A stretch of DNA of 64,000 bases from assembly GCF_003515775.1 (NCBI RefSeq), contig NZ_QWEI01000002.1, positions 62,001 through 126,000 on the forward strand, written 5' to 3'. Positions within the stretch are counted from its first letter, which is position 1; each line of letters starts with the position of its first letter. Shown piece by piece: positions 29,251 through 37,846 of this stretch. Both the position numbers and the translations under genes were made by a program. Source of the DNA: Ureibacillus yapensis. GTDB lineage: Bacteria > Bacillota > Bacilli > Bacillales_A > Planococcaceae. The notes beneath the pieces are model-generated. The model was not told where the DNA came from. It ran no database searches and saw nothing but the letters and a program-made list of their open reading frames with translations.

Positions 29251-30171
29251 ATGGCACATTCGCATTCTCATTCCCATCACCATCATCACGCCAAAAACAA
29301 AAAAGCGCTCTTTGCAAGCTTTTGCATTATTTCTGCCTTTGTCGTCGTTGTATTCCTGGGTGGATTATTTACGAATAGTTTAACATTGCTATCGGATGCC
29401 GGCCATATGCTCAGTGATGCGCTTTCTTTGGGAATTGGCCTACTGGCATTTAAATTGGGCGAAAAAGCCATCAACAGTAAAATGACGTTTGGCTATCGTC
29501 GTTTGGAGATTTTAGCCGCGCTGTTCAATGGCCTGCTGCTGATCGGGATTGCCCTTCTTATTATTTATGAAGCGCTGCAGCGATTCGCACAGCCAGAAGA
29601 GGTTTCAAGTGTTGGAATGCTGGCCGTGGCAGTGGTCGGCGCAATGATCAACCTCATTGTCGCTTTCCTTTTAACGCGTGCCGACACAAGCGAAAATCTG
29701 AATGTTAGAGCCGCATTTATGCATGTTATGGGCGATTTGCTCGGATCAGTAGGAGCGATAATTGCTTCTATTTTGATTATGTGGTTTGGATGGACGATGG
29801 CAGATCCGATAGCGAGTTTTCTTATTTCCATCATTATTCTAAAAAGCGGTTTTGAAATCACTACGATGTCCTTTCATATTTTAATGGAAGGTATCCCCAT
29901 GAATACGGAAGTTAAGAAGATTCGTGAAGCGCTCCTTGATATTCAAGGGGTGATTGGACTGCATGATTTTCATGTATGGAGTGTTACGTCAGAATTTACT
30001 GCGCTAAGCTGCCATTTAGTGATTGTGCGAAACGAACATGACCGGGTATTGAAGGATGCACTGAAATTATTGCAAGATGAATTTCATATCGAACATGCCA
30101 CCATCCAAGTTGAGCGTGCGCAAGCGGAGTTGGACCAATTAGAACCTCATCGATGCAATACTTACTCATAA
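29251..30171 (+). CDS. czcD: Cation diffusion facilitator (CzcD-like zinc/cobalt/cadmium exporter)
   Basis: 306 residues. His-rich N-terminus (MAHSHSHSHHHHH), six helices and a cytoplasmic domain after about residue 205. Zinc-site residues are in SDAGHMLSDAL (helix II) and HVMGDLLGS (helix V). It exports divalent metal ions in exchange for protons and/or K+. Ribosome site GGAGGTCTCTT. Usually induced by a CzrA-type repressor, which is not encoded nearby. Confidence 0.93.
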   Translation: MAHSHSHSHHHHHAKNKKALFASFCIISAFVVVVFLGGLFTNSLTLLSDAGHMLSDALSLGIGLLAFKLGEKAINSKMTFGYRRLEILAALFNGLLLIGIALLIIYEALQRFAQPEEVSSVGMLAVAVVGAMINLIVAFLLTRADTSENLNVRAAFMHVMGDLLGSVGAIIASILIMWFGWTMADPIASFLISIIILKSGFEITTMSFHILMEGIPMNTEVKKIREALLDIQGVIGLHDFHVWSVTSEFTALSCHLVIVRNEHDRVLKDALKLLQDEFHIEHATIQVERAQAELDQLEPHRCNTYS

Positions 30172-30184
30172 TTCAGCATCTTGT

Positions 30185-30210
30185 GTTTTTATACCGCTTC
30201 TTTTGGGTAT
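30185..30210 (+). promoter_or_regulatory. SigB-like promoter in front of an 18-residue ORF
   Basis: GTTTTT (30185-30190), a 14-bp spacer and a perfect GGGTAT (30205-30210). The distance to the ORF start is 24 bp. Confidence 0.5.
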
Positions 30211-30233
30211 AGAAATACTAGGAGATGATGGTT

Positions 30234-30290
30234 ATGACACCTGAAAAATTAGAATCCTTTCTACTCTCATTAATTTACACACTTTGCTAA
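30234..30290 (+). CDS. Possible 18-residue peptide in a self-contained unit
   Basis: MTPEKLESFLLSLIYTLC, an acidic head with a short amphipathic hydrophobic tail ending in cysteine. AGGAG lies 9 nt before the ATG, a SigB-like promoter lies upstream and a stem-loop terminator 20 bp after the stop. Not recognised. It may be a stress-induced micropeptide, or the ~130-nt transcript may be a regulatory RNA whose ORF is incidental. Confidence 0.4.
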   Translation: MTPEKLESFLLSLIYTLC

Positions 30291-30310
30291 AAGATTGATT
30301 GTATACCATA

Positions 30311-30338
30311 AAATCCACCCTCAAAGGTGGATTTTTTT
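30311..30338 (+). terminator. Terminator of the 18-residue ORF unit
   Basis: AAATCCACC / GGTGGATTT stem with a 6-nt loop, followed by TTTT. Confidence 0.8.
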
Positions 30339-30351
30339 CGTTTTTCAAATA

Positions 30352-30392
30352 AATAAAAAAGACTGCATTAAAAGCAAGCTTTTAACACAGCC
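30352..30392 (-). terminator. Terminator of proS
   Basis: GTTAAAAGC / GCTTTTAA inner stem with GCTG/CAGT outer pairs; the minus strand continues TTTTTTATTTATTT. Confidence 0.75.
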
Positions 30393-30409
30393 CTGTATAC
30401 TTCTCGATC

Positions 30410-31846
30410 TTAATATGCGCGGCCAAACCAAACAGTATGCTTTGCTTCTTTTCCGCAGTTGATGCATGTATGTTTAGTTGTTGGAGGATTGAATGGAATG
30501 TTGCGCGTTGTAAATTTCGTTTCTTCTTTTACATTCGTCTCACAAGCATCATCACCGCACCAGCCAGCTAATACCCAGCCAGGAATTGTTCCGTTTTTCT
30601 CGGAATCCGCCAAGTGTTGGTGCAATTGCTCCAACGTATCAATATGGCTATGGGAATTCTCATCACGGAATGCTTTTGCCTTATCAAATAAACGTTTTTG
30701 CATCACTTTCAGCTCGTTTTCGATAGTTTCGACAACAGCTTCCAGTTCCACAGTTTGTTTATTTTCTTCATCACGCGCTTTTAAAAGCACTTGATTGTTT
30801 TCCAAATCACGCGGTCCAAGTTCGATGCGTACAGGAACCCCTTTTAATTCCCATTCATTGAATTTAAATCCAGGCGATTGGTCTGAATCATCCAGACGAA
30901 CACGGATGCCTTTTGATTTTAAGGAAGCAAAGATTTCATCTAATTTCTCAATGATTGCAGGGTTCTTTTTCCATGGCCCCACAGGAATCAAGACAACTTG
31001 GGTTGGCGCAATTGTTGGCGGCAGCACAAGGCCTTGTTCATCCCCGTGTACCATGATGACCGAACCGATCAAGCGAGTTGAAGTCCCCCATGAAGTTGTA
31101 TGAACATGAACGTGTTTGTTTTCTTTGTTTAAATATTTAATATCGAAAGCTTCCGCGAATTTCGTTCCTAAATAATGGGAGGTTCCAGCTTGTACCGCTT
31201 TTCCGTCCCTCATCATCGCTTCGATGGAATACGTATCAACTGCACCCGCGAAACGTTCAGATGGTGTTTTTTGACCGTCATAAACCGGAATGGCCAAGAA
31301 GTTTTCAACTACTTCTTTATAAATATTTAACATTTGCATTGTTTCTTTGCGTGCATCTTCTTCATCAACATGCGCCGTATGACCTTCTTGCCATAAAAAC
31401 TCCGACGTACGGATGAATGGCAATGTTTTCTTTTCCCAGCGGAAAACGTTTGCCCATTGGTTGATTAACAACGGCAGATCGCGGTAGCTTTTAATCCAAT
31501 CAGAATATAGGTGGCCAATCATTGTTTCGGAAGTAGGACGCAGTGCCAAGCGTTCTTCCAATTTTTCTCCGGCAGCTTCCGTTACCCATGGAAGTTCCGG
31601 CGAGAATCCCTCGATATGATCTTTTTCTTTTTGGAAAAATGACTCGGGAATCAACATTGGGAAATAAGCATTGCGGTGCCCTGTTTCTTTAAAACGGCGA
31701 TCCATTTCCCCCTGGATATGTTCCCAGATTTCAAAGCCATCCGGTTTGAATGCGATACAACCGCGAACGGGTGTATAGTCCATTAAATCGGCCTTTTGAA
31801 TAGTATCAATATACCATTTTGAAAAATCATTCGTTTGTTGTGACAT
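30410..31846 (-). CDS. proS: Prolyl-tRNA synthetase, archaeal/eukaryote-like type
   Basis: 478 residues, the short ProS type without the bacterial INS editing insertion. Class II motifs are visible: motif 2 region WANVFRWEKKTLPFIRTSEFLWQEGHTAH and motif 3 in HGDEQGLVLPPTIAPTQVVL. The C-terminal domain includes a Cys-containing zinc-site-like segment (CGDDACET, CINCGKEA) and ends WFGRAY. B. cereus-group bacteria carry the same type as a second ProS; whether a bacterial-type proS also exists here is unknown. It is controlled by a T-box with a proline specifier. Confidence 0.95.
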   Translation of the reverse strand: MSQQTNDFSKWYIDTIQKADLMDYTPVRGCIAFKPDGFEIWEHIQGEMDRRFKETGHRNAYFPMLIPESFFQKEKDHIEGFSPELPWVTEAAGEKLEERLALRPTSETMIGHLYSDWIKSYRDLPLLINQWANVFRWEKKTLPFIRTSEFLWQEGHTAHVDEEDARKETMQMLNIYKEVVENFLAIPVYDGQKTPSERFAGAVDTYSIEAMMRDGKAVQAGTSHYLGTKFAEAFDIKYLNKENKHVHVHTTSWGTSTRLIGSVIMVHGDEQGLVLPPTIAPTQVVLIPVGPWKKNPAIIEKLDEIFASLKSKGIRVRLDDSDQSPGFKFNEWELKGVPVRIELGPRDLENNQVLLKARDEENKQTVELEAVVETIENELKVMQKRLFDKAKAFRDENSHSHIDTLEQLHQHLADSEKNGTIPGWVLAGWCGDDACETNVKEETKFTTRNIPFNPPTTKHTCINCGKEAKHTVWFGRAY

Positions 31847-31953
31847 TTTGTTTCCTCCTAAAACCTAAATACATTTCGATGAACCCTACTTTAATAACTG
31901 CAAAACCAGGTATCCCTTTTCGATTTGCAAACAAATAAATGGGCAAATAAAAA

Positions 31954-32185
31954 GCACAAATCGCCCTGTAAAAGGACGTCTTGTGCATAATGACGTGGTA
32001 CCACCTTTGTTCGGAAATTGACGATTGGCAGCCTGCTGTTAAACCGGCTCTCTTTTTTGTCTATTTCCCTCCAACGTTCCATAACGAGAACGACTCGGCA
32101 AGTTTTGCTTGCATCTTCCGTGATAGGGTTCAATAAGAAGCGGTGATATAGCTCTCAGCTGCTGCTATATTTTCTGTTTCACAAT
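31954..32185 (-). promoter_or_regulatory. T-box leader of proS, proline specifier
   Basis: T-box core AAAGGTGGTACCACG at 31994-32008 and a terminator stem GCACAA...TTGTGC at 31954-31986 followed by TTTTTATTTG on the minus strand. Upstream, Stem I pairs AATAAGAA with TTCTTATT and ATATAGC with GCTATAT. The specifier loop reads GAAC-CCT-A, so the specifier is CCT (32125-32127), a proline codon. This agrees with the downstream gene. Confidence 0.9.
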
Positions 32186-32320
32186 TCTTATTTACTTGGT
32201 CACATCATAGATTCCATATTTCTTATACTGTATCAAATAAAAGGAATTAATTCAATCAATGTGGAAAATTTTCTTTTCTGATACAAACCTTTTAAGGTTG
32301 CCTTATCGTAAACTTGCCTT

Positions 32321-33091
32321 TTATTGTTTTAGTTTATTGAAATATTCCGCTAAGCTTTGCAAAACCTTCTCTATTTTTTCTTCCAAGAAGTTGGAGCGTT
32401 CAAACAAGATGGAACGTAAATGGTCCACTTGAAGCCTCACTTTTTCAATCATGCCTTCTTGTACATCCGCACGATGATCAGCATCTTTTTGCGTTTCTTC
32501 CAATCCGCTGATTTTTTCGGCAATTTGTTGGTTTAGGGTATTTTGTTCAATTGTTTGTGTTTCAATATGAGCGAGTGTTGAAACAAGTTGTTCGACGCTT
32601 TTTGTTAGAGCATCAAGACTAGAGGAGTAGTCCGTCAAAGTTGTGGTTATTTCACTCTCCTGCTGGTTGATACTCGTTAATTGTCCCTGCACCTCATCGT
32701 TTGTTTGCGAAATTTCAATAACTTTTTGATATATGTCATTTTGGAATCGCTGATCATAGTTAATGGTCTGTTGCATAATGCTGTTCTGTTCTTCAATTTT
32801 TTCAAGGAAGCTCATGATTTGATGTGTAAGAGTTTCTTGAAATTGTTGTGATTCCGCCAAATCGTCGACTCTTTTGTCCACTCTCTTCAGATGGGCTGTT
32901 TGGTATAGATTCCAATCATTTTGAGTTTGCTGCAAGTGAATGATACTCTTAGCGAGTTTTCGATTGTCCAGAAGTTGTTGTTTGAGTAGGTCGGACAACT
33001 CATCCAAGCGAAATTCTGCTTGGTTTGGCACTTCAATTTTCTGTATATTGCAAAACACTTCCGGGAGCTCTTTATTCACATAAATTCCCAA
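32321..33091 (-). CDS. Coiled-coil protein of unknown function
   Basis: 256 residues, no homologue recognised. After a ~28-residue non-helical start (MGIYVNKELPEVFCNIQ), almost the whole protein is predicted coiled coil, rich in Gln, Glu and Asp with regular hydrophobic spacing; there is no membrane helix or signal peptide. The ending SLAEYFNKLKQ is amphipathic. It lies about 120 bp downstream of the MBL-fold gene on the same strand, but a functional link is not shown. Confidence 0.8.
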   Translation of the reverse strand: MGIYVNKELPEVFCNIQKIEVPNQAEFRLDELSDLLKQQLLDNRKLAKSIIHLQQTQNDWNLYQTAHLKRVDKRVDDLAESQQFQETLTHQIMSFLEKIEEQNSIMQQTINYDQRFQNDIYQKVIEISQTNDEVQGQLTSINQQESEITTTLTDYSSSLDALTKSVEQLVSTLAHIETQTIEQNTLNQQIAEKISGLEETQKDADHRADVQEGMIEKVRLQVDHLRSILFERSNFLEEKIEKVLQSLAEYFNKLKQ

Positions 33092-33211
33092 TTAGCAAAA
33101 CACCCCCTTCTTATCGCCTCATCTAGTTTATGCGGCGAATATCTGGGAGGTACTTTAACTGGAGGAAATGAATTGTCCGAGTGCTTTTTTTCAATAAAAT
33201 TGATTACTTAT

Positions 33212-34051
33212 TCAGCAGAGACCTTCAAGTTCCTGCTTTGTTACGATTTCCAGTTCTTTCTTTACCAATGCTGCATTTTCTTCATGGCTTTTTATTTGGT
33301 CTGCTTTATATTTATAGCCCTGAATCAAAAATCGATGATCTACATTATCTTTTATCGCATTTCGAAGTTCCTGGATATAGCGGTAGGATAGAACTTTCCG
33401 GAAGATCATTTCCTCGCGAAGATTCGTCGCCGTTCCATGTCCTGGTACCAGATAATTGACTGTATGATGGTTAAAAATATGATCCGATTTTGATAGCGTT
33501 TTTTCATATTTTTCGCTGCTATCATAGACAAAAGGAAATTCAACGTCCGAGAAGTAATCGCCTGCAATCCATATACCCAATGGCTCGACTATTGTAAATA
33601 TACCATCGTTTGTATGGCCCTCCGCTTTATAAAAGGTAAGTTTTGTATTCCCAAGCTCCAGAACTTGGCCATCTTCTTTCACAGCAATGTCGACGATAGG
33701 GAAAGTAATGGGATAATCACGATCGATATAGTATTGATTATCAAACTCATGGATTAAATCCAGAAGGTTTTCTTTATCTTCTTTTAGATGAAATGCCTCG
33801 CTGGCAATGACTTTTGCATCCTGAAATGCCCCATATCCCACAATGTGATCCCAATCGGAATGCGTAAAAATTAAATAAAGGGGCTGCGTTCCCCTAAATC
33901 GATCAACATGCTGGCGAATTTCTGCCACTTCATTCGGAAGCAGATTGGGGTCCACAATAAGAATACAATCTTCTGTCCGTATAACAAGGGATGTTGTTTT
34001 GTATAATACACTTTGAAAAATCGTCATATTATCTGTTTGATATTTAATCAA
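33212..34051 (-). CDS. MBL-fold metallo-hydrolase
   Basis: 279 residues. Metal ligands: THSDWDH (HxxxDH, variant of HxHxDH with Ser in the second position), H in GHTNDG, D in IAGDYFSD and H in VPGHGTA. The substrate is unknown; thioesterase, lactonase and phosphodiesterase activities all occur in this fold. The replaced second histidine is common in divergent members. No signal peptide. Confidence 0.88.
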   Translation of the reverse strand: MIKYQTDNMTIFQSVLYKTTSLVIRTEDCILIVDPNLLPNEVAEIRQHVDRFRGTQPLYLIFTHSDWDHIVGYGAFQDAKVIASEAFHLKEDKENLLDLIHEFDNQYYIDRDYPITFPIVDIAVKEDGQVLELGNTKLTFYKAEGHTNDGIFTIVEPLGIWIAGDYFSDVEFPFVYDSSEKYEKTLSKSDHIFNHHTVNYLVPGHGTATNLREEMIFRKVLSYRYIQELRNAIKDNVDHRFLIQGYKYKADQIKSHEENAALVKKELEIVTKQELEGLC

Positions 34052-34185
34052 AATAACTCACCCCTAAAGTAACTAATATTACCAATTATCTTATCAAACT
34101 AATACCAAAAAGACGAACTCTATTTCTATTGCTTAAAAAAGAAAAGCTCCCCCTTCCTGAAAAGAGAGAGTATGATAATCTTCTA

Positions 34186-34533
34186 TTATTCTTGTTCTTC
34201 TTTTGGCGCTTCTTCAGCACTTGCGCTTTCTTCCTTCGGTGGTTCGGCTGCAATTGTGCGTTCTTCTTTCGGCGGCTCTACCACACTCAAGCACCATGTG
34301 AAATTATCCCAAGCGGAATACCATCCGTTAAAAATCTCGGAAGAATCATCCCAGCGCACTTCAAACTTTTTTTGTCCTTCCATATCAACCAAGTATAGGG
34401 CAAGTAAAGGATCTGCTTTTGAAACAGCTAGTTTCATTCCATCCTGCAATTGTTCTTCAGTGAATTCCACATCCGAAACTGAACGAACTTGAGCCTGTTC
34501 GAATACTGGTTTGTTTAAAATTTTATAGTTCAT
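34186..34533 (-). CDS. Hypothetical protein with C-terminal PKEE repeats
   Basis: 115 residues. A folded-looking first part (MNYKILNKPVFEQAQ to WDNFTWCLSVVE) is followed by a low-complexity tail with three spaced PKEE units (EPPKEER, EPPKEES, EAPKEEQ). Not recognised. GGAGG is 6 nt before the ATG at 34533 and 3 nt before an ATG at 34536; the former is preferred. Confidence 0.75.
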   Translation of the reverse strand: MNYKILNKPVFEQAQVRSVSDVEFTEEQLQDGMKLAVSKADPLLALYLVDMEGQKKFEVRWDDSSEIFNGWYSAWDNFTWCLSVVEPPKEERTIAAEPPKEESASAEEAPKEEQE

Positions 34534-34796
34534 CATAAGCCTCCAATAAAACCTTCTATTCCTAATTTTGAACTTCTTTCAGAACGAAAAATTAGTACTG
34601 TGAAAGTTTATCTTATATTCAATTCGAAATTTATACAACCCTCTAATTATGGTGAATGCTGCCAAGTAATTTTACCATAATCTGAATCATTTATACATAA
34701 TCGCCTGAAATTTTTCTCTCGATTATATAACATTTTTCTCTTATTCTATTTTATCAGATTTTTTAAATTCAATTACTATATTCTCTATAATGAAAA

Positions 34797-34833
34797 AGAA
34801 CTGTCTTGAAAGTCAACTTTCACAACAGCTCTT
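34797..34833 (-). terminator. Terminator of the tlp-like gene
   Basis: AAGAGCTGT..TGAAAG / CTTTCA..ACAGTTCTT stem on the minus strand, with TTTTTC at its end. Confidence 0.75.
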
Positions 34834-34839
34834 GCAAAA

Positions 34840-35043
34840 TTATGTTAATGGCTCATTTTTAATTCTTTGGATTTCGTGTTTACGTCGCTCGTTTTTTTCT
34901 TGCAAGTGCTCCAATTCTTCTTCTCCGGCAAATTCCATGCTTATTTCTGCTTCTCGCATATTGTCTTTAATATTTTCAATCATTTCTTCTTTACCCATGA
35001 ATTTTTTTGGACGCCCAGCGATTTTTTTTGGATTTTGTTTCAT
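34840..35043 (-). CDS. tlp: Tlp-family small acid-soluble spore protein
   Basis: 67 residues. MIENIKDNMREAEISMEFAGEEE followed by LQEKNERRKHEIQRIKNE matches the Tlp pattern (NIEEAE...FA..EE...I..KNERR...I..NEI). Tlp proteins are made in the forespore; they were first named for weak thioredoxin similarity. A SigG-like promoter lies just upstream. The basic start MKQNPKKIAGRPKKFMG differs from the usual KPDDRSDNVEK. Confidence 0.85.
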   Translation of the reverse strand: MKQNPKKIAGRPKKFMGKEEMIENIKDNMREAEISMEFAGEEELEHLQEKNERRKHEIQRIKNEPLT

Positions 35044-35076
35044 ATAAACTATCCTCCCATTTTAAAAGTACAAAAT

Positions 35077-35105
35077 TAGTTTGTTTTACTTTCATGCTTT
35101 TATAC
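35077..35105 (-). promoter_or_regulatory. SigG-like forespore promoter of tlp
   Basis: On the minus strand GTATA (35101-35105), 17 bp, then CAAACTA (35077-35083), one mismatch from CATACTA. It fits the consensus GHATR-N17/18-CATNNTA and the expected forespore expression. Confidence 0.55.
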
Positions 35106-35140
35106 TTTGCAAATGGCAAATCATTTCATAAGAATTTAAA

Positions 35141-35173
35141 AACCCTTCACAAGGAAATGTCTTGTGAAGGGTT
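35141..35173. terminator. Terminator of the CoA-transferase gene
   Basis: AACCCTTCACAAG / CTTGTGAAGGGTT perfect 13-bp stem with a 7-nt loop; on the minus strand TTTTTAAATTC follows. Confidence 0.85.
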
Positions 35174-35186
35174 CATATAGAGGGAT

Positions 35187-36692
35187 TTATATTTTCATGC
35201 TGCCTGTTTTCATTGCATTGACATGCCAGGAAAGCGCTTTTTCAAGATTATGCGGCGTATGGGCATTTCCAGTTAACTCGACAGCTTCATTGTAATAATC
35301 CCAAAGCTGTTGCTTAAATTCAGGATGTACGCAATTTTCAATAATTAATGGTACACGTTCTTTCGGCGCCAATCCACGCAAGTCGGCAACTCCCTGTTCC
35401 GTTACAATCACATGAACGTCATGCTCTGTATGGTCATGGTGCGCCACCATCGGAACAATCGAAGATAATTTTCCGCCTTTGGCATAAGATTTTGTAACGA
35501 AAATACTTAGACGCGAGTTGCGTGTAAAATCACCCGATCCGCCGATTCCATTCATCATTTTGGTACCGCCAACGTGTGTAGAGTTGACATTTCCATATAT
35601 ATCAACTTCCAGCGCTGCATTTATCGCGATTAATCCGAGTCGTCGTATGACTTCGGGATGATTTGAAATTTCCTGTGGACGAAGCAGGATTTTATCTGCA
35701 TACTTTTCAAGATTGCCGTACACTTTTTTCTGCAATTCTTCCGAAATCGTGATGGAAGTACAAGAAGCAAACGACACTTTTCCGGCATCAATCAAGTTAA
35801 ATACCGCATCTTGCAGTACTTCAGAGAAAATCAGCAAATCTTCGAATTCGGAATCTTTAAATCCTTCCAAGACAGCATTTGCAACAGAGCCAACACCGGA
35901 TTGGATTGGAGCAAGTTTGTTTGTCAGGCGACCGGCTTTGATTTCACTGCGAAGAAAATCCAGTAAATAATTGGCCATCACTTGCGTCTCTTCATCGGGA
36001 TCTACGATTAAAGAAGGAGCATCCTGCTCGTTTGAAATTACGATAGCCTTTACTTTTTCCGGATCGATTTTAATGCCAATATCACCAATTCGATCTGCTG
36101 CATTCAAAATCGGCAATGGTTTTCGATTTCCTTGGTCTTCCGGGATAAAGATATCGTGTACCCCAATAAATGATTCCGAATGGGCAAGGTTCAGTTCTAC
36201 AATAATATTCTTGGCATATTTCGCATAAATTGGCGAGTTTCCGACTGAAGTAGTCGGCACCAAATAGCCATCTTCCGTAATTGCCGTTGCTTCGATAATG
36301 GCATAATCGATTGGACCGATGATCCCCTGTCTTACAAGTTCGGCGTTATGGGAAAGATGAGCGTCTACATATAAAATTTCCCCGGTGTTAATCAGATTTC
36401 GAATTACGGGGTCACCCTGATATGGAGCCCGTTTCCGTATGCCACCTGCCTGCGCCAAGATTTGATCGACTTCCGGCCCCAATGATGCACCCGTATAAAC
36501 ATCAATTTTCAAATCGTTATTTTTAGCTCGTTCAGCAAGAGCCAATGGTACGACTTTAGCATCCCCAGCCCGAGTAAATCCACTCATCCCTACAATATCG
36601 CCATTTTGAATGAAAGCTGCCGCTTCTTCAGGTGTTGCCACTTTGCTTCTCAAACTGGTGATTCCAATTCTTTTTTCAATTGCTTGTTCCAT
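35187..36692 (-). CDS. Succinyl-CoA:acetate CoA-transferase / acetyl-CoA hydrolase family
   Basis: 501 residues. The N-terminal and C-terminal CoA-transferase domains of the Cat1/AarC group are present: SGFTRAGDAKVVPLALAE, GVGSVANAVLEGF, the probable catalytic glutamate in LIFSEVLQDAV, and GGSGDFTRNSRLSIFVTKSYAKGGKLSSIVPMV. It transfers CoA between succinyl-CoA and acetate, or hydrolyses acetyl-CoA. Cytoplasmic single-gene unit. The exact acyl substrate cannot be fixed by eye. Confidence 0.92.
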   Translation of the reverse strand: MEQAIEKRIGITSLRSKVATPEEAAAFIQNGDIVGMSGFTRAGDAKVVPLALAERAKNNDLKIDVYTGASLGPEVDQILAQAGGIRKRAPYQGDPVIRNLINTGEILYVDAHLSHNAELVRQGIIGPIDYAIIEATAITEDGYLVPTTSVGNSPIYAKYAKNIIVELNLAHSESFIGVHDIFIPEDQGNRKPLPILNAADRIGDIGIKIDPEKVKAIVISNEQDAPSLIVDPDEETQVMANYLLDFLRSEIKAGRLTNKLAPIQSGVGSVANAVLEGFKDSEFEDLLIFSEVLQDAVFNLIDAGKVSFASCTSITISEELQKKVYGNLEKYADKILLRPQEISNHPEVIRRLGLIAINAALEVDIYGNVNSTHVGGTKMMNGIGGSGDFTRNSRLSIFVTKSYAKGGKLSSIVPMVAHHDHTEHDVHVIVTEQGVADLRGLAPKERVPLIIENCVHPEFKQQLWDYYNEAVELTGNAHTPHNLEKALSWHVNAMKTGSMKI

Positions 36693-36839
36693 TTACTCTC
36701 CCCCAAATCTTAGATTCTCTCCCACAATTATTTATGCAAATAAATAGTAAAATAGAACGGTGGGCGTGAAAAAATACCAAAACAATTAGTTTACATAATA
36801 AAATTACAGCAAAAGAATAAATGACTTGCACCTAACTGG

Positions 36840-37496
36840 TCATTGAAGCTCAATGTTTCCGTTAATATCTATGCCCTGTAAAGCTTGTGTTGCAAGGCGA
36901 TCGGCTTCGGCGTTTAATTTACGTGGAATTAGCTCGTATTCAGGCGTGATGCCAAGATTATTTAATTTTTCATCAATGCGATCCGCCCAACTTGCGAGTT
37001 CTTTTTCATATGCTGGCCATTCACCGCTCATTTGATTGATTACTACTTGGGAGTCACCAAGAAAACAAACCGTTTGATGATGAACACCCAGTAAATCCAA
37101 TTCAACAATCGCCAAATGAAGCGCCGCATACTCCGACTCGTTATTTGAAACAAGCCCAATCGCCGGCGCATTGCGTCTAAGTCGATAGGACTTTCCATTT
37201 TGCTCATAGTAAATGGCGATTCCTAGCCCTGAATCTTTCGTTTGAAGATCAAAGCCTCCATCAAAGTACACTTGAACATGATGCGGTTCTGTTTCCAATT
37301 CTTTTAAGTATTTTTTAAGTTCTTTTGCCATCCATGTACTATCATGTTGGTCGATGAAGGTCATCTTGCTCGTTCGACCTGTTTTTTCCAAGTCTTCTGC
37401 AATTGCCAGAGCATGTGCAGGCGGCATTTCATCCGAGCGAAAAATTGTTTCAATTCCATTCTTTGACTTATATGTCCATTCAATTGTAATCAGCAT
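36840..37496 (-). CDS. RNase H-like protein with intact DEDD residues
   Basis: 218 residues. An N-terminal ~75-residue region precedes a ribonuclease H type I fold. All four metal-binding acids are visible: D in VYFDGGF, E in SNNESEYAALHLA, D in FLGDSQVVINQM and D in LNAEADRLATQA. It should therefore be able to cleave RNA in RNA:DNA hybrids. Similar to B. subtilis YpeP-type proteins. ATG at 37496 follows AGGAGG by 6 nt; a longer frame to 37535 overlaps that site. Confidence 0.88.
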   Translation of the reverse strand: MLITIEWTYKSKNGIETIFRSDEMPPAHALAIAEDLEKTGRTSKMTFIDQHDSTWMAKELKKYLKELETEPHHVQVYFDGGFDLQTKDSGLGIAIYYEQNGKSYRLRRNAPAIGLVSNNESEYAALHLAIVELDLLGVHHQTVCFLGDSQVVINQMSGEWPAYEKELASWADRIDEKLNNLGITPEYELIPRKLNAEADRLATQALQGIDINGNIELQ

Positions 37497-37629
37497 GGAA
37501 ATCCTCCTGAATTTTCTTACAATTATTATGGACATAATAACGCAAGTTTACAAATAATTGGCTAATTTTTAAACGCCTTATAGTACCCATACCTTTTATG
37601 TCGTGTTTTAAACCTTTTTAAACAGAAAA

Positions 37630-37678
37630 AAACCATTTCTTTACATTAAGTGTTACCGGCACTTAACAGAAATGGTTT
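37630..37678 (-). terminator. Orphan terminator-like hairpin between divergent genes
   Basis: Outer stem AAACCATTTCT / AGAAATGGTTT (37630-37640, 37668-37678) and an inner TTAAGTG / CACTTAA stem. The minus strand ends in seven T residues. It lies between the divergent RNase H-like and nucleoid-associated genes, so no annotated gene uses it. A TTGATA-17-AATAAT promoter-like pair (37719-37747, minus) lies just upstream. Confidence 0.6.
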
Positions 37679-37846
37679 CCTTTTCGAATCACTTGTATTC
37701 TATTAATTATTATATAGTATTATTTTAAATTTGTATACCCTTATCAAAATTGGAGTTTTCTAATCCAACTTTCATATAAATTTCATAATAAAACTTTTAT
37801 AATTATGTTAAGGTAAATAGCGACATTCAATTTAAAGGAGAACATC

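Noticed and set aside
31891-32133. 80-codon frame upstream of proS
   Set aside because: It lies in the T-box leader of proS.
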